DNA of 64,000 nt from NCBI GenBank assembly GCA_944472135.2, contig OX235264.1:118945809-119009808 (forward strand). Reading direction: 5' to 3'. Every line of letters begins with the position of its first letter. The first letter of the stretch is position 1. Below, one piece after another: positions 1-10,717 of the stretch. The position numbers and the translations under genes are program-made. Source of the DNA: Trichobilharzia regenti (lineage: Eukaryota; Platyhelminthes; Trematoda; Strigeidida; Schistosomatidae). The notes beneath the pieces were generated by a model, which made no database searches, was not told where the DNA came from, and saw nothing but the letters and a program-made list of their open reading frames with translations.

Positions 1-172
1 CACTGCTGCTGAATATTTAGTCCTAAAGTAGAATGAATGTTTCTGCAGGAGATATCAATTAGTAATGAAAATTGTATTTAAGTACTTTTGAGTTTTTTTT
101 TTAATTTAATTTTATTTAATAACTATTTTTTAATCCTGTATCTTATTGTCAGAGTATTATTTCTTCTTTCAG

Positions 173-268
173 ATTTGAATCAAGCATTTCTCGATTATGC
201 TGAATCATTGAATGACTTTTCCGCGTATGCTCACGAATCCACGTGTATATCACAGACAACAGAAAATG
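173..268 (+). CDS. Exon of GRAF/oligophrenin-like RhoGAP (BAR domain, part 1)
   Basis: Internal coding exon of 96 nt. It follows a pyrimidine-rich tract ending in AG at 171-172 and is closed by GT at 269-270. The frame opens with two bases that complete a codon begun upstream and reads LNQAFLDYAESLNDF and onward to TTEN, ending on the first base of a codon. This resembles the middle helix of the BAR domain of GRAF family proteins (RKFADSLNEF in ARHGAP26, from memory). In that family the BAR domain binds and bends membranes, ahead of PH, RhoGAP and often SH3 domains. The preceding exon lies outside the window. The call rests on agreement over four exons; this exon alone would be weak. The exact paralogue (GRAF or oligophrenin) cannot be decided. 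Confidence 0.85.
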
Positions 269-315
269 GTATAGATTGTCTACTTTTCTTAAATATCTTC
301 TTGTAATCCTTCTAG

Positions 316-413
316 AACTTTGTGAAACCGATGATGATAGAACAATTAAAAATGCACTATCTGTCTATGCAACCATCATTAAGAATGTTGAAGAAGCTAG
401 ACGGACAATGATT
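316..413 (+). CDS. Exon of GRAF/oligophrenin-like RhoGAP (BAR domain, part 2)
   Basis: Coding exon of 98 nt between acceptor TTCTAG (ending 315) and donor GTAAGT (from 414). Its first two bases complete the split codon from the previous exon across a 47-bp intron (269-315). The product reads LCETDDDRTIKNALSVYA, then TIIKNVEEARRTMI, ending in phase 0. The ETDD segment, the hydrophobic heptad pattern and the final R-x-x-M-I line up with ETDDEMCIARSL and ERSRMI of human GRAF, recalled from memory. This is the most diagnostic exon of the four. A tiny intron next to giant ones is a known feature of schistosome genes. The next intron runs to 33015. Confidence 0.9.
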
Positions 414-607
414 GTAAGTAATAGTCGTATTTGTTTTGATTGTTTTGACTGTTGTATGCCAGCAACTGTTGTTTTTTTTAAGAAAAATTGTTTCTGGAAC
501 TGAGAGATTTAGAAGAACTGTGAAGAAATTCTTTTTCCACATCACTGGTGTTTTCTTCAACGTTTTGTACTTTTAATTTTAATGGTTTACATAGGAAGTT
601 TTATTTC

Positions 608-609
<2 letters not shown>

Positions 610-646
<37 letters not shown>
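610..646. repeat. (TA)n microsatellite
   Basis: About 18 TA units directly upstream of the first LINE copy. Length is likely polymorphic. Confidence 0.95.
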
Positions 647-648
<2 letters not shown>

Positions 649-674
649 TTACAATTTTAACTGATATAGGATTC

Positions 675-1408
675 GGCGGGTGTACTGCTCATCAGTCCGC
701 TCCATCCTCCTTTATGGCTGGCTGTGAGACCTGGCCATTGAGAGTGGAAGACATGAAAAAGCTGGTTAGCTGTCTTTGATCATAGGTGCCTGCGTTCTAT
801 CTTCCGTGTGACGTGGTGGTATAATAAGCTGAGCAATATTGAGGTTAGGCGTTGGGTGCTAGGTAGGCGGGAGGGGAAATCAGTCGACGAGGCTGTGAAA
901 TTACATCGACTGAGTAAGATGGTTAGAACATGTGTTACGTATGCCTAGCCATCAATTACCTTCCTCGATGAGCAATGTTAGCGGAAATAGGATCAGGCTG
1001 GAAAAGAGCTAGCTAGCGGTGGTCAAACCAAAACATGGCTTCATCAGTCAATGAAACCTACAACAGTTAGTTTAAGCCATCCACGTAGGAAAGTGTAGAC
1101 TTCCTGACTGGTTGGGGTCCTCGGGACAGTAAAAATCAATGGTTGGAAACAATTGGTGACATGGCTCAAAATCGTTCTCAGTGGCTGGCCAGTGCAGATG
1201 CATCCACTCCTTGTGACTTATGACTTCCAATGAAACTGTTTTGTTCTTCGTTATTACTATTCCTTTGTCTCACACCTCTGTTTACTGTCTCTATTATGCT
1301 TTTCTTGTACTTTCTTCTCTTGCTTTGTGTGTTACATGGAGGGAGTGTGGCAACTTGAACTTCTGCACATTTGTGTAAAGTTCTATGTCGAAAACAGACA
1401 AACAGACA
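675..1408 (+). mobile_element. RTE-A LINE, 5'-truncated, with target-site duplication
   Basis: The 3' part of a non-LTR retrotransposon. It codes, with frameshifts, for the segment after the reverse transcriptase (CETWPLRVEDMK, then HRCLRS-like and [15 protein letters not shown] motifs). A 3' UTR and a (CAGA)n tail follow. The flanks carry near-identical 12-bp copies, GATATAGGATTC at 663-674 and GATATGGGATTC at 1409-1420, read as a target-site duplication with one change. No intact frame remains, so the copy is dead. It matches the better-preserved element at 28293-30163. Confidence 0.85.
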
Positions 1409-1484
1409 GATATGGGATTCCAATGGTGCAAAATGAGGGGGTAATCAAATAGTAACATTGCAATAATTCATGAAGTAATTGATT

Positions 1485-1560
1485 GTTAGTTTAAGCCAGT
1501 TAAAAGGGTGTAGACTGTTTGGCTTGTCGGAGTCTTCGAAGCCCTAAGAACCAATGGCCT
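1485..1560 (+). mobile_element. RTE-A fragment
   Basis: About 75 bp resembling the RTE-A segment around GTTAGTTTAAGCCAG and the following GTAGACT...GAACCAATGGCC. Too short and diverged to say more. Confidence 0.5.
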
Positions 1561-1860
1561 AAGACTATCATGCATTTACTTCTTTGCCTGGTGCTAAGTA
1601 ATATAAGTATGAAACTTGGGTACTGTGGTAGAGTATAACTCCATTATGAATAAGATTTTATCTACTTAATTAACGTCACATCAGTTCATATTACTGTATA
1701 ACACTACACTGTGTGATTAATCAAAATCAAATCTTAATCCATAATGGTGCTCAGTGAATTTTATCTATCAAGTTTACACTGTGGCTATCATGATATGTGA
1801 CTTGCTATCACGATACACTCTGAGTCTTTTTTTATTTTGATATGAAATGGACAGAAGGCC
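1561..1860. other. Unassigned intronic stretch
   Basis: No gene is visible. A block around 1600-1660 (AAACTTGGGTACTG...GAGTATAACTCC...ATAAGATTTTAT) recurs on the other strand near 38690-38760 and, more weakly, at 35905-35985, so it is probably part of an unclassified repeat. Confidence 0.5.
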
Positions 1861-3645
1861 AGTAAATCAGTGAGGAGTCTCTTTTTGGCGGCGGTGAATT
1901 CATTTTTCATAGCTGTACAATCGCATATATATATGGTTGTTTTGTATGTGTGTGTACATTAAAATTGTCAAACTAAAAATTGTGACTGGCCCTATTCAGG
2001 CAGTTAACCTGGGGTTCTAGTGGGAAGCCGTGACTAATAGGGTACAGCAGGTTGAAGATGAGGCAGTAACTCATCGAAGAAGACATTGCTAAGTGGTCGC
2101 GCTATGTCGTGAATTGGCAGAAGTTAGAATTCAAGGACCATTGGATCGGGTCCCAGTGGCTCAATGGTATACGAGCTCGCCTTGTAACCAGAAGGTCCTG
2201 GGTTCGAATCCCGGTGGGTGCGTACTGCCGAAGAGCCCCAAATTAGGACGAAATAGCTGTCCAGTACTCCTAGGTTTTCCAGTGGTTCTCTAACTGATGT
2301 CAGCTCATGATTAAATCCTCCATGCAATCAAACAAAATCCCTACAAAACCAATACTTAAAATACAATTAATAAGTTCAGATGAATTGGATGTTGATATAA
2401 GAGGGCAGTAACAAAAGTGATGAGTTGTCACAAATGTTTGTTAAAGAAGAGTTACGTAATAATGTGAATAGTTTGATGAAAGAGTTGTGCTCAGGGTGAA
2501 CATGGAGACAAAATAACATTACGGAATTACGCAAAAAATTTAAGTATTTAGAAAAATAAGCATACAAGCAAAAGTTAAGTCGAATCAACAGAGTTGTTAT
2601 CATGATACTAGAAGTGGTTGAATAATTTTCTTTTGTACGCATAGTTCTGGTTTTTCTAAGTGAATGGCTATGGCTTTTCCAATGCAAAGAAGACGGAAAC
2701 GTATTGTCTTTGTGCAGGTTGTTCTTCACTTTGTAGATTACTTAGAAGCAGAAGGCGTTTGTTGAGATGGAATGACCAGTGTTGACGAGATGTTCGATTA
2801 TTGCACTCCTTATACGGCCACTACTTCCTTTCTGCAGCCACGCTGGATAGTTTTCTTTGACCCTGTTTGACAGGATACACGTGGAAACGACCGATGTACC
2901 CGGCTGGCTCCATAGAGACAGGTGAACTGATATATACACATAGAAGTGACCAGGTGCGAGATCTTGTCTTTTGGGATTTTGCAGATCACCGGACGACTGG
3001 AGAACATTACTCTCAATGTTGCCGCAAAGAAAATTCTGCTTAAAGAAGCGGAAATTCTCCTCCTTAGGATATCACTGAGTAGGTCGCCTTTGAAGTCGAC
3101 GTTCATATAAAGTATCTTCTTGGCACAGATGGCGTCTCTTGGTTTTGGATTATCTGCCTGATGTTTTTGTCTATGAATCTTGGTGAATAACCGTTTTGTA
3201 TGAAAATTTCTTTCAGGAGGTGTAGTTCTTCCTCCAGGGTATCAGAGCTGGAGATGCGTAGGACGCGAGTAGCAACAAATCTAATTAGGTTTCATTTTTG
3301 ACTGATTGTTACCCAGCTTTAGCAGCTTGTCAGTTGGCCGTTCCATGTGGGTTTCCTATGGATGGACCTTCTTAAAGTTCCGTCAGCTCTCCTTGTAAGT
3401 TCAACATCAAGAAAAAGAAGTTTAGATCCTTTTTGAATTTCAAGAGTGAACTTTGTAGCTGAATGGCACTTGTTGAATATTTGTAGTAACTGATTAAGAT
3501 CGTGACCATTATCACAGATAATAAAGATGTCGTCCACATGTCTAGCATAGAATTGGAAATTATCAGTATTTGATTTGAGTGGGCCGTTCTGGAGGTTAGA
3601 GGAAAGTGACGCGAAGCCTTGACTCTAGATTCCGTGTATGGTTGG
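1861..3645 (-). mobile_element. PLE-1 Penelope-like element, degenerate, with nested Smalpha-like unit
   Basis: Read on the minus strand, about 3540-3310 encodes MDDIFIICDNG...FLDVELTRR and HRKPTWNGQL, the end of a Penelope-type reverse transcriptase. The region 3106-2700 encodes remnants of a GIY-YIG endonuclease (SMCIYQFTC, then KENYPAWL and IIEHLVNTGH in other frames). The order and wording match the intact frame at 21271-22368. Several frameshifts break the coding region. The 3' UTR continues to about 1861 and holds a block (CTCTTTTTGGCGGCGGTGAA) shared with 20870, 40715, 41650 and 56140. A Smalpha-like unit at about 1985-2350 splits this UTR; the uninterrupted version is near 40815-40880. 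Confidence 0.85.
1985..2350 (+). mobile_element. Smalpha-like SINE with decayed hammerhead core
   Basis: Starts with a GTACAGCAGGTTGAAGATGAGG-type leader region, followed by a tRNA-like Pol III promoter: an A-box-like GTGGCTCAATGG and a perfect B box GGTTCGAATCC near 2200. Then comes a hammerhead-like order: core CTGCCGA (canonical CTGATGA), helix II GCCC...GGAC, GAAA and a GTC cleavage triplet. The architecture matches the Smalpha family of Schistosoma mansoni, known to carry hammerhead ribozymes. Here two core bases and one helix II base are changed, so cleavage is unlikely. It sits inside the PLE 3' UTR. Confidence 0.85.
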
Positions 3646-3664
3646 TCCACACCCATCAGTAGTG

Positions 3665-3775
3665 CGTATGCGAAATCCTAATGGTACTCATACCCCTCCT
3701 AAGATTCGAACTCGAGTCAACCAATGGTGTAGTCAGAGACGTTATCACTGAACTACTGGGGCTCCTATAGAATTG
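3665..3775 (+). repeat. Repeat R fragment with tRNA-like B box
   Basis: A diverged copy of the end of repeat R (compare 16740-16860, 24240-24340 and 30850-30960). The shared signature is a GATTCGAAC box followed by GTTATCACTGAACTACT-like sequence. Confidence 0.6.
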
Positions 3776-3784
3776 TTATGGATT

Positions 3785-4330
3785 CCTAACCTCAATATTA
3801 CTTCCCCTATTATACATACGACCTAACACGGAGGATAGGACAGAGACACCAATGATCAAAGACAGTTAGCGGGATTTTTCATAGCTTCCACATTGAATAA
3901 CTATGTCTAACTCACAACCAGCCATGAAGGAGAACAGATCGAACGACATAACTGTACACACTAATTTGGTGGTTTGATCGATAACCAGGCGGATATCACT
4001 TCTACTAAGCTAAGGGCGGAGTAAGTTGGCAGTAGATACCAAAAGAGTCTTCTGCATCCGTTCTGAGACTTTGTCAGAGATCAACCCGCTGGGGCTGGCT
4101 GATGCAAATTCCCCAAATAACATGCGAAGTGGTCACCACACTCTATCGCTTAATTCCTCACTATCTTTAAGCTGGGAGTGTGTCGATAGAATCGAATCCT
4201 ATAGGATCATGATATATTTGACGGGAGCGAATCGTATGGTAAACTTTCGAAGATTGCTACTCCTTAAGGTGTTCAGAAGAGTCAGCATTTTCTAAGCGTC
4301 TTCACCTAAGAGGTAGGACTATGTCATCTG
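3785..4330 (-). mobile_element. RTE-A fragments, minus strand
   Basis: Two noncontiguous blocks similar to RTE-A in reverse. Around 3785-3870 is the ATTGAGGTTAGG / CATAGGTGCC region; around 4160-4330 is the segment near the YADD motif (GACATAGTCCTACCTC and AATCGTATGG). The piece between is deleted or rearranged. Frames are broken. Confidence 0.7.
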
Positions 4331-4446
4331 AATACTCATTTTAAACAGTCTTTATCATTCAAAAGACATCCGAATGATGGTTTTTTTTTGCCTATTGACT
4401 AAATCTCAAACCTGTTAGATAAAATTATTTCTTTACCAAAGATTAT

Positions 4447-5572
4447 TTTATTTTATTTATTTATTTAAACGCATAAAAACTTGGTACAATATGGCACCAA
4501 GAAAGATGCGCCACACAATAATAATAAAACAACATAGATCAAAAAAAAGGAAGGAAGGAAAAGAAAAAATATATATAAGTAGAGAACGGATAAAGAACTT
4601 CATCTGGAAGGAAAACAGTCATGCTTAACAAGTTCAAACAGTGTTCGTTAACTATCATCGGGAAGGGAAGAAAGAAGGAAATCACAACACATTCGCCACT
4701 GATTACGATTCTTGGCCATATCCGATAACGTTTCGAGCCATCGATTTGAGCTATCTCTCGGACCCCAACCAGGGAGTCGTGACACACCAACCGATGCTAA
4801 TCTAGCACAAAAATCCTTCATCCCACGACGCCACGTCATGGACTGACCACCTCTCCGCCTTTTCCATCCCGTCCCAGGGCTAGCGAACAGAGACCTGTAC
4901 GGAAGCCTCTGGGATGACATTCACAGCACATGTCCAAGCCACCGGAGCCGGTGTTTCCAGATGACGACATTCAAGGAATAGTGATCTCCACTTTGTTCAA
5001 ACACACGCCGCCGAACCTCAGAATTACTCACGCGATGATGCCATCGAACGCAAGCAATCCTGCGGAGACAGCGGTGATCGAACACGCAGAGTCGCCGAAC
5101 TTCCTCAGCTCGGAGAGGCCAGGTTTCACAGGCGTAGAGCAGCGCAGCCCGCACCGAAGTAATGTATACCCGACCTTTGACAGCCAGGCTAACGTCGCGA
5201 CGGCGCCAGAGGTGGCTCAAGTTGATGTATGCCACCCTAGCCTTCATTATACGGTTGGAAATCTCATCCGTCACCCCTCCGCCAGCACTCACACAACTAC
5301 CCAGGTACACAAACTTATCAACAACTTCAAGCGGTTCACCCGCAAGAGTGAGTGCAGGTACAAGCTCCTGCCAATCTTGTAACAGTACTTTGCACTTAGA
5401 CGGCGCAAAGCACATACCATACTTACAGACACTGATCGCCAACTGATTAAGTGCGATTTGGGCAGCCTGCATGCTATCGCACAGTAAGACGATATCGTCT
5501 GCATACTCGAGGTCGAAAAGTCTATCTCCAGGTAGCAGATCTACACCACCTTCACGCACATCCTTCAGAGCT
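4447..5572 (-). mobile_element. RTE-C LINE, 5'-truncated, TAAA-rich tail
   Basis: A LINE copy of a family distinct from RTE-A and RTE-B in this window. It starts inside the reverse transcriptase and ends, on the minus strand, in TAAA repeats near 4447-4470. Its flanks carry GATTAT at 4441-4446 and at 5573-5578, a possible short target-site duplication, though AT-rich and only 6 bp. It is GC-richer than its surroundings. Confidence 0.85.
4921..5559 (-). CDS. Reverse transcriptase C-terminal part of RTE-C (212 codons)
   Basis: Partial retrotransposon frame. Residues 18-30 hold the catalytic box [13 protein letters not shown], where the aspartates bind metal in reverse transcriptases. Then come CFAPSKCKVLLQDW, FVYLGSCVSAGGG, and the RTE-type tail motifs ACETWPLRAEEVRRL, FDHRCLRRIACVRWHHR and LRWLGHVL. 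Only the part from just before the YADD box is present; a complete frame of this type also has an endonuclease and the fingers of the polymerase. The reading frame shifts at about 4920 and continues in 4648-4920 ([26 protein letters not shown]). The start shown is just the first Met of the open stretch. It is a fossil insertion, not a host gene. Confidence 0.85.
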   Translation of the reverse strand: MREGGVDLLPGDRLFDLEYADDIVLLCDSMQAAQIALNQLAISVCKYGMCFAPSKCKVLLQDWQELVPALTLAGEPLEVVDKFVYLGSCVSAGGGVTDEISNRIMKARVAYINLSHLWRRRDVSLAVKGRVYITSVRAALLYACETWPLRAEEVRRLCVFDHRCLRRIACVRWHHRVSNSEVRRRVFEQSGDHYSLNVVIWKHRLRWLGHVL

Positions 5573-5579
5573 GATTATA

Positions 5580-6600
5580 CAATTATACAATACAGTATCA
5601 CAATGTAGATTTCGTCATGAACCAACATTGCTCAGAGAGCTGCTGAAATAAATTGAAATCCTCAAAAATTCAACATTTGAAAACTAATCCTTTCGATACT
5701 TTGAAATGACTACAGAATGGAAGTCTTAGAGTTCTAATGAGAAGGTTTGCTCTGTGATGTAAGGAGACATACCTGGTGTTGACAGTGGATTTTTGTGTCG
5801 CTGTGTTACAGCTGGATAAGAGTTAGAATTTCATTTGATTAGCTGAACTGTATTCTGATTTCCCTTGTAACCGTATGTCAATCACGTCTCAAAAGCCGTT
5901 AATGCCCAGCTGTTGCTACGCCGGGCCTCACGCTGTTCCTCGAAGCCTTTCAGAAACGCTTAGTACTAATGGATGCAAAAACCAGAACACAGATTGGGGA
6001 CTCGAGAATTCCTTATTCTAACACCAGCACATATAACCAGCATAATCAACTAAGGTCTAAGAACAAATATTACAACAATAAATCACTGTATTACTACTTC
6101 TGACAGTTTTTTCTAGGTTCTTTCCGAACAGCGACCGATGAGACGATGACTGGCAGATTGATTACGCGCGAAAATTATGGGGAAGTTGGGTTTGAGCAAA
6201 GACACCATGAATTGATCGTTCAATTTTCAACTACATTGACACCGTAGGGTTTTAGGTTCGTCCCCTAGTGACTGTTCCAGTGCATACTATTGAACTGATA
6301 TGACGAAATTTACCGTAAGATTTATTCAGTATTCACAAACGCACCTTTTAAAAACATAATAATAATAATGACTTTTTATTGATAGGTTTACGAAAGTAAA
6401 ACTCTCGCAACTATTATAGGTGGCAATCATGGGTTGCCTCTGTAGTAGGGGGTCGCTCTACGTCACTTAGTCTACTTCACAGATCTACTAAATCTACTGT
6501 ACTCGAAGATGTGCAGACCTAGCTCATTAGCTTAAGTACTCAATGTTCTGCTATTTGGTCATGAATTCGAGTCCCTCTCAAGTTTCTTCAACCTGGGATA
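5580..6600. other. Unassigned intronic stretch
   Basis: About 1 kb with no recognisable gene or known repeat by eye. It holds a short AATAATAATAATG run near 6360 and nothing with coding periodicity. Confidence 0.5.
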
Positions 6601-6619
6601 ACCTGGTAGTATCATCCTC

Positions 6620-6960
6620 CATCACACACACACATCTGTGTGGTTCAAAGCCATTTCAAGGCAGTTGAGTATAATGCAACAATGCATACTCCTCAAGTGT
6701 TGATTTGCAAGGATTTATTAGGTTTTAAACTAGTTTATGAACCTAAGTCAGGTAGAAAGCCATTGGAAACTTTGGGGGGAAGGTACCGGAGAGTTATTTC
6801 GTCCCAGTTTAGAATTCTTTGGTAGTACATCACTGGATTCACTCCTAGATCACCTCTTAACTTGAAGTTCCTTAGTTTAGTCTCTGATTGGATCATGGAT
6901 ACCTATTACTAAAGAGTTCCAAACCGGGGTGAAATACACCAGTTCAGTACACTTTGATTT
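6620..6960 (-). repeat. Degenerate Smalpha-like copy
   Basis: On the minus strand, the order of blocks (a GTCCTAGTTTGGG-like helix II remnant, GAACCATTGG-like tail and GCAAGGATTT end) follows the Smalpha-like units elsewhere in the window, heavily mutated. No hammerhead core is left. Confidence 0.45.
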
Positions 6961-7215
6961 TTGATTATCCTCTTTCTAGTGTCATTTTGTGATCTAGCCT
7001 TGAGTATACACTTCAATACCGAATTTATTGTTTTATTATTTATTAGACAATGGTTGACATTTTCAGTGGACATAATCCCTAGTTTGAAATGATTGATTTA
7101 CTGCTAGACGTCATTATCTCATTAATCGTAATGCCCTTGTGTGACACACAGTCTCTTACTTATCAGTTGTTTAGATGATAATACAAAGCTTATCATTTTG
7201 ATGCACGCTTTATTT

Positions 7216-7234
7216 TGTGTGTGTGTGTGTGTGT
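7216..7234. repeat. (TG)n microsatellite
   Basis: Nine to ten TG units. Confidence 0.9.
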
Positions 7235-7281
7235 TGATTTGTGTTTCAATGTCATTTAAATGAACTAGAATTTTAAATAAA

Positions 7282-8430
7282 AAAAGTACCGCTGATGCAG
7301 CGGTAGAATGCTCACCGACCACACCTCATGTGCTTTAGGGTTCAGGACTGGACTACATCGACGCCTTGTTTAAAAATAGGAAGTGAAGTGGTAGAACACG
7401 TTGACCGCTTCACTTATTTGGGAAGTACCATCAGCCCCAACGGGTTGATCTCTGACGAAATCTCAGCTGAATACGGATACAGGGGGCTCGTTTCGCATTT
7501 GCCAGCTTACGCCGACTCTGGCGTAGACGAGATGTTCGAATATCGACCAAAGGGCGGGTGTACTGCTCATCAGTCCGCTCCGTCCTCCTTTATGGTTGTG
7601 AGACCTGGCCACTGAGAGTGGAAGACATGAAAAGACTAGCTGTCTTTGATCATAGGTGCCTCCGGTCTATTTCCCGTGTGAAGTGGCATAATAAGGTGAG
7701 CAACATGGAGGTTAGGCGTAGAGTTCTAGGTAAACAGGGGAAATCAATCGACGAAGTCGTGAAGCTACAAAGACTGAGATGGTTAGCACATGTGTTAGGT
7801 ATGCCAAGCCATCGCCTCCCTCGACAGGCAATGTTAGCTGATATAGGGTCAGGCTGGAAAAAAGCTAGCGGCGGTCAAACAAAAACTTGGCATCAGTCAA
7901 TGAAATCCACAACAGTTGGTCTAAGCCACGTAGAAAGGTGTAGACTTCCTGACTGGTTGGGGTCCTCGGGACGGTAAAAATCTATGGTTGGAAACAATTG
8001 GTGACATGGCTCAAAATCGTTCTCAGTGGCTGGCCAGTGCAGATGCATCCACTCCTTGTGACTTATGATCTCCAATGAAACTGTTTTGTTTTTCTTTATT
8101 ACTCCTTTGTCTCACACCTCTGCTCACTGTTTCTATTATGCTTTCTTGTACTTTCTTCTCTCTCTTCGTCTGCTACATGGAGGGAGTGTGGCGACTTGAA
8201 CTTCGGCACATTTGTGTAAAGTTCTATGTCGAAAACAGACAGACAGGGTTCAGTTCCCAGCCACATACACACTCCTTTACCTTGCTAAACCAGTAATAAG
8301 ACTAGTGGAGTGGGGGGAAGATTGCACATGAGTCTAGCCATCCCATCTTGTAAAAGTGAATACCCTTTGTTGCCGAAATTTTAAATCTCCAGCTTGTAGC
8401 TCTATACTCCACTGGGAATGAAAAGGAATG
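7282..8430 (+). mobile_element. SINE-2 split by an RTE-A insertion
   Basis: The tRNA-like head lies at about 7282-7345 (GCAGCGGTAGAATGCTCACCG) and the body at 8254-8430 (CTCCTTTACCTTGC...ACTGGGAATGAAAAGGAAT). The two parts join at the B box: GGGTTCAG stands at both 7338-7345 and 8246-8253, with the LINE between. Compare the uninterrupted SINE-2 copies at 51543-51787 and 59652-59876. Confidence 0.85.
7346..8245 (+). mobile_element. RTE-A LINE, copy 1 of 3 around the tandem duplication
   Basis: A 5'-truncated LINE with GGGTTCAG flanks (target-site duplication of 7-8 bp) and a (CAGA)n tail. Coding remnants include EHVDRFTYLGSTISPNG and [19 protein letters not shown], then [15 protein letters not shown]. 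An internal deletion/rearrangement lies near 7470-7560. Diagnostic bases used below: G at 7680 and C at 7787. Its left part is outside the 3136-bp duplication; its right part is the start of it. Confidence 0.9.
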
Positions 8431-8774
8431 AATTGCCGTATTTTATTTAAAAAAATCACAAACATTTTTAATTATTCGATATGTTAGTTTGTTCCTAAGT
8501 CAATGTTACGAAATGTGAAACATCATTTGTCAGATGAATAATCGTGGTTAGTGTTAAGTCGATAATGATGAGGTGTTTTATGCCCCCGATATTAATACTG
8601 ATCACGCATTACTTTTGACCCTTGAGAGCCCATGGAAATCAAGTGTTGAGCACAGACTGGTTCGTGCCGATTAGAATGATTCGACTTTTATTATGCAAAA
8701 TTATATAAGTTGTAAATATTACTTACCTCTTAAATATAATAAAGTTAGTTAATAGAAGTCCGGAATTCAGCAGA
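8431..8774. other. Unassigned stretch inside the duplicated unit
   Basis: AT-rich intronic sequence with no gene or repeat recognised. An identical copy is at 11567-11910. Confidence 0.5.
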
Positions 8775-9148
8775 AGCAGACGGAATTCCTCAATACTCAA
8801 GATCAGATGGCCGGCTAGAAAAGATCAGCAAAGGTGACTTCTGAGAGCAAACCAACCAGGAACAGATTGTGCAACAAATATGCAGGGAGAAATGGAGGTG
8901 GATTGGCCATTCTCTGAGTAAAGAAACCATCATCAAGTGACATCCACCACACGCCAGGCTATCGCTCGAGTGGAACTCGAATGGGAAGCGGCGAGTTTGT
9001 CGTCAATGCGAAAGTGATGTGAAGAGGAGATGAAAGCATGTAGTCGGACATGGAGCGAGATGAAAACGTCGGCAGAGAACCGAACGCAACGGAGACGTTC
9101 GGCTGAAGCCCTGTGTTCCTCTAGGATCTAAAGGAAAAAATAATAATA
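8775..9148 (+). mobile_element. RTE-B 3' end
   Basis: The 3' portion of the second LINE family, degenerate. Readable blocks match the better copy at 44900-45287: ILKIRW / TNMQGEMEVDW-like, the ARQAIARVELEWE-like arginine-rich stretch and the A-rich AATAATA tail near 9140. No open frame. Confidence 0.8.
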
Positions 9149-9149
9149 C

Positions 9150-9930
9150 GACGAAATTCCTCAGGAAGCAGTGAAAAGGGACTTAGTAACCTCAAAGGAT
9201 ATGCTGATGTATCTCTGCAGAACATTTGGAAGGAAGGAAGATGGGAAAGGTACCTACTGGTAAAATGAACGACTACCTTGCTAAATTACCAAGGAAGGGC
9301 GACCTCATATTACGAAAGGACTGGCGTGAAGTCATGTTCTTTTCCAGTCCAAACTAAATATTAGATCATTTCATTCTGGGGAGACTGGAAGAGGTTCTGG
9401 TTGCAAAACTCCGCCAGCTGGAACAAGCTGGATTCAACGAAAGCAAATCATGTACTGTTTAGATTGTAACTCTACTCACCATCATCACCGAATAGAGTGT
9501 AGAATGGCAGCCAAATATCTATCTCAGCTTCATCGACTTTGGAAAGCCCTACAACAGCGTTGATTTCGAAGTAATGTGGAAACCATGGGGTGCCCCAGAT
9601 TTCTACCAACCTCATTCAACACCTATGTGACAATGTTACGTGTCAGGTTATCCATAAAGCAAAAACTCAACGAGGCGTTTAACATGAATATAGGAATAAG
9701 ACAAGACTTGCTACTATCTCCGGTGATATTCATAATTGTGGTGGACTGTATAATGCATCAGATTGTGGGTAGCGAGAGGACAGGAATATGTTGTGTGGAC
9801 AAGAAGACTCTGACAGATCTGGCCTTCGCACATGATTTATGTTTAATGTCACAAAAATTCAAAGTGAGAAGGGATCAGCAACAAAGAATTCTGTCGGTGT
9901 AACGAATTCATTGAGAATCCTACACCAAAC
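9150..9930 (+). mobile_element. RTE-B degenerate reverse transcriptase region
   Basis: In three frames: GRWERYLLVK-like start, LPRKGDLI...KDWREVM, then SFIDFGKPYNSVD (catalytic motif A, normally F-x-D-F-x-K-A-F-D), IRQDLLLSPVIFIIVVDCIM (motif B) and LTDLAFAHDLCLMS (motif C, normally ADD, here AHD). Both the A and C catalytic signatures are damaged. It follows the RTE-B 3' end in the same direction, so two insertions are implied. Confidence 0.8.
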
Positions 9931-10707
9931 AAATATGCTTAGGCAAATGAAGATGTTTTTTTAATGTAGTTGTGTTCTCTGAGCTGGATGGGGGAGGGGG
10001 GGGGGTTATTTGCGAAGCTTTCATTGTCCCCTACTAGACAATATCTTCAAAGCAGACTTCAATTTGAATTCAAGTGAGCTTTTAGAATGAAATTGAAGTA
10101 TGCGCTGAAGATGTTCTCCAGGAGGGCAATGAAAGCTTCGTAAATAAACCACCATCCAGCTAGCTGAGGGCACATAACTACATCAAATAAGTCATCCACC
10201 TAAGCTACAAATCTCCTCCGTCATATCCTTATAGAGATGTATTGAACATACGTTGAAGAGACCGTAGAGTAACTTTATCACGCCCAGAAGTGGAACCCAA
10301 ATGGGAAATGGTCAGTTAGGCTTGATTTCAAGAGTGACATGGAGGCGATGTAAGTTTATCGGCAATTGGGGAGCTATTTAAAAAGGATTTCATAGAACCG
10401 GGTAGAATCGGGTTGTGCTTCTAAAGCCCTATGTTGCACTCTCAATGATAATAATAATAATGCTTAGACTGGTATTACCTGATTCACTGCAACTCATTTC
10501 ACTACGAATATTATTACTTGAATTGGTTTTGAATGACAGTATTGATGATTTTATTGACAGACAGGAAGGATTTTGGTTGGTGATAATGCGTCTTTCGTCT
10601 TTTTCGTGACTCCACAGCTGAAGATACTAGTGCCTGGAGTGGTCGGTAGTGTGCCCTTCCCCATCCCATGAGACTTCAACCCCACCGCTCATCGTTTTAG
10701 ATCCCCA
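9931..10707. other. Unassigned stretch in duplicated unit, with G-run
   Basis: Contains a GGGGGAGGGGGGGGGGG run near 9990-10005. A CTCCAGGAGGGCAATGAAAGCTTCG block near 10110-10150 recurs in altered form at 27370-27450, so it is partly a dispersed repeat. No gene seen. Confidence 0.5.
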
Positions 10708-10717
10708 GGTAATATCC

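Noticed and set aside
242..503. 86-codon frame reading through 243-503 as one exon
   Set aside because: It crosses the 47-bp intron and the donor at 414; only 318-413 matches the GRAF family, and the split-exon phases fit better.
2124..2327. 67-codon minus frame with a plausible Met
   Set aside because: Lies entirely in a Smalpha-like unit, where Pol III and hammerhead blocks explain the conservation.
4930..5382. 150-codon plus-strand frame
   Set aside because: It is the antisense shadow of the RTE-C reverse transcriptase.
9985..10006. G-run as a quadruplex-based regulatory element
   Set aside because: One long run with a single break; not four separated G tracts of typical form, and duplicated only because of the tandem event.
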